Shown: positions 5,408-5,925 of the stretch, one piece after another
How positions within the stretch are numbered: position 1 is the first letter of the stretch
Layout of the letters: each line of letters begins with the position of its first letter
Translations under genes and position numbers: made by a program
The notes under the pieces: generated by a model
What the model saw: only the letters and a program-made list of their open reading frames with translations
Database searches by the model: none
Told to the model about the DNA's origin: nothing
From: Gammaproteobacteria bacterium
GTDB taxonomy: Bacteria > Pseudomonadota > Gammaproteobacteria > GCA-001735895
Assembly: GCA_015494335.1 (NCBI GenBank)
Contig: WGBK01000413.1
Coordinates: 1-5,925 of the forward strand
Reading direction: 5' to 3'
DNA length: 5,925 nt

Positions 5408-5925
5408 CAGGCTGTTGAAAAACCCCCAGGATTCCGCAGGATCCACCTGAAAGTATCGAAACGGTGACACTGAAGATGCGAGGCCCAGACATCCAACAAG
5501 ACACCCTGTTCAGCACGGTGAGCCCGGAGCAGCGGGTGCCGAAAGATCATCCATTGCGTCCTATCCGGAGGATGGTCGATGAAGCCCTCAAGGCGCTGGA
5601 TAGCGAGTTCAATGCCCTCTATGCCGACCTGGGGCGAGACTCGATCCCGCCGGAAAAGCTCCTGCGTGCCCAGCTGCTGATGGCCCTCTACACCATCCGC
5701 AGCGAGCGCCAGCTGATCGAACAGATCGACTACAACCTGTTGTTTCGCTGGTTCGTGGGCTTCTCCATGGACGACCGGGTCTGGCATCACTCGACCTTCA
5801 CCAAGAACCGGGATCGATTGCTGGAAGGCGAGGTCGCGCACCAGTTCTTTGCCCAGGTGCTGGAGCAGGCCCGGGCCGCAGATCTGCTGTCGGAGGAACA
5901 CTTCAGCGTGGATGGCACACTGATC
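5408..5925 (+). mobile_element. IS5-type insertion sequence, left part only
   Basis: The left end is placed near 5408, where CAGGCTGTTGAAAAA begins. This resembles terminal repeats of IS5-like elements and lies 68 nt before the transposase ATG, a normal distance. TTAA at 5404-5407 just outside it could be a target-site duplication of the kind some IS5 members make. The right end is beyond the window, so neither the inverted repeat nor the duplication can be confirmed. Confidence 0.55.
5476..5925 (+). CDS. IS5-family transposase, N-terminal part (runs off window)
   Basis: The frame is open for exactly 150 codons from ATG 5476-5478 to the window edge with no stop, so the gene continues. GGTGA at 5463-5467, 8 nt upstream, can serve as ribosome binding site. 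The sequence is the typical IS5-type N-terminal (DUF772/InsH-like) domain: a DHPLRPIRRMVDEAL block near residues 25-39, SIPPEKLLRAQLLMALY around 56-72, the IRSERQLIEQIDYNLLFRWF region (73-92), HHSTFTKNRDRLL (103-115), and finally FSVDGT near 143-148. The Asp of VDGT is the expected first acidic residue of the DDE catalytic triad; the other two lie beyond the window. The visible part has no frameshift or stop, so the element could be intact. Family assignment is confident; the exact IS name is not. Confidence 0.9.
   Translation, partial: MRGPDIQQDTLFSTVSPEQRVPKDHPLRPIRRMVDEALKALDSEFNALYADLGRDSIPPEKLLRAQLLMALYTIRSERQLIEQIDYNLLFRWFVGFSMDDRVWHHSTFTKNRDRLLEGEVAHQFFAQVLEQARAADLLSEEHFSVDGTLI

Noticed and set aside
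5404..5901. Minus-strand frame of 165 codons over the insertion sequence
   Set aside because: It is antisense to the transposase, which has a clear family match and an unbroken frame to the window edge.

Overview
The window is about 60% GC by eye, densely coded and looks like a gammaproteobacterial chromosome. The best indicators are a full-length YggX-type Fe(2+)-trafficking protein, a gammaproteobacterial-style small outer-membrane beta-barrel protein, and a PP2C/Ser-Thr kinase pair of the kind common in environmental Gammaproteobacteria. I cannot name the genus.

Layout, left to right. (1) Minus strand: yggX (43-321), followed by a perfect 9-bp stem hairpin at 16-39. Upstream of it on the same strand lies a 243-residue secreted beta-barrel protein (414-1145). 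(2) A 148-nt divergent regulatory region (1146-1293) with A/T tracts and a candidate promoter in each direction. (3) Plus strand, tightly packed: PP2C-type phosphatase (1294-2067, TTG start), transmembrane Ser/Thr kinase (2069-4084) and a 91-residue tail-anchored membrane protein (4089-4364). The gaps of 1 and 4 nt indicate one translationally coupled operon. (4) Minus strand, convergent: a stand-alone phosphate acetyl/butyryltransferase-like gene (4400-5323). (5) The 5' part of an IS5-type insertion sequence (about 5408 to the window end), whose transposase (5476 onward) is cut by the window edge.

The most interesting part is the three-gene signalling cassette. The phosphatase has the complete PPM metal-binding motif set. 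The kinase has a PknB-like catalytic core but carries HSD where most kinases have HRD. A single membrane helix follows, then a TPR-like C-terminal region predicted to be periplasmic. The N-terminus of the kinase and the small third protein share short SHOCT-like helical modules (FxSGNL and G-x-L-[ST]-x-x-D-L-E-Q). This suggests that the small membrane protein docks on, or co-assembles with, the kinase. The inferred design is envelope sensor kinase, opposing phosphatase and membrane adaptor, with no substrate encoded in the window. No type VI secretion genes or FHA-domain genes are visible. No tRNA, rRNA or CRISPR array was seen, and no gene-free stretch exceeds 300 bases.
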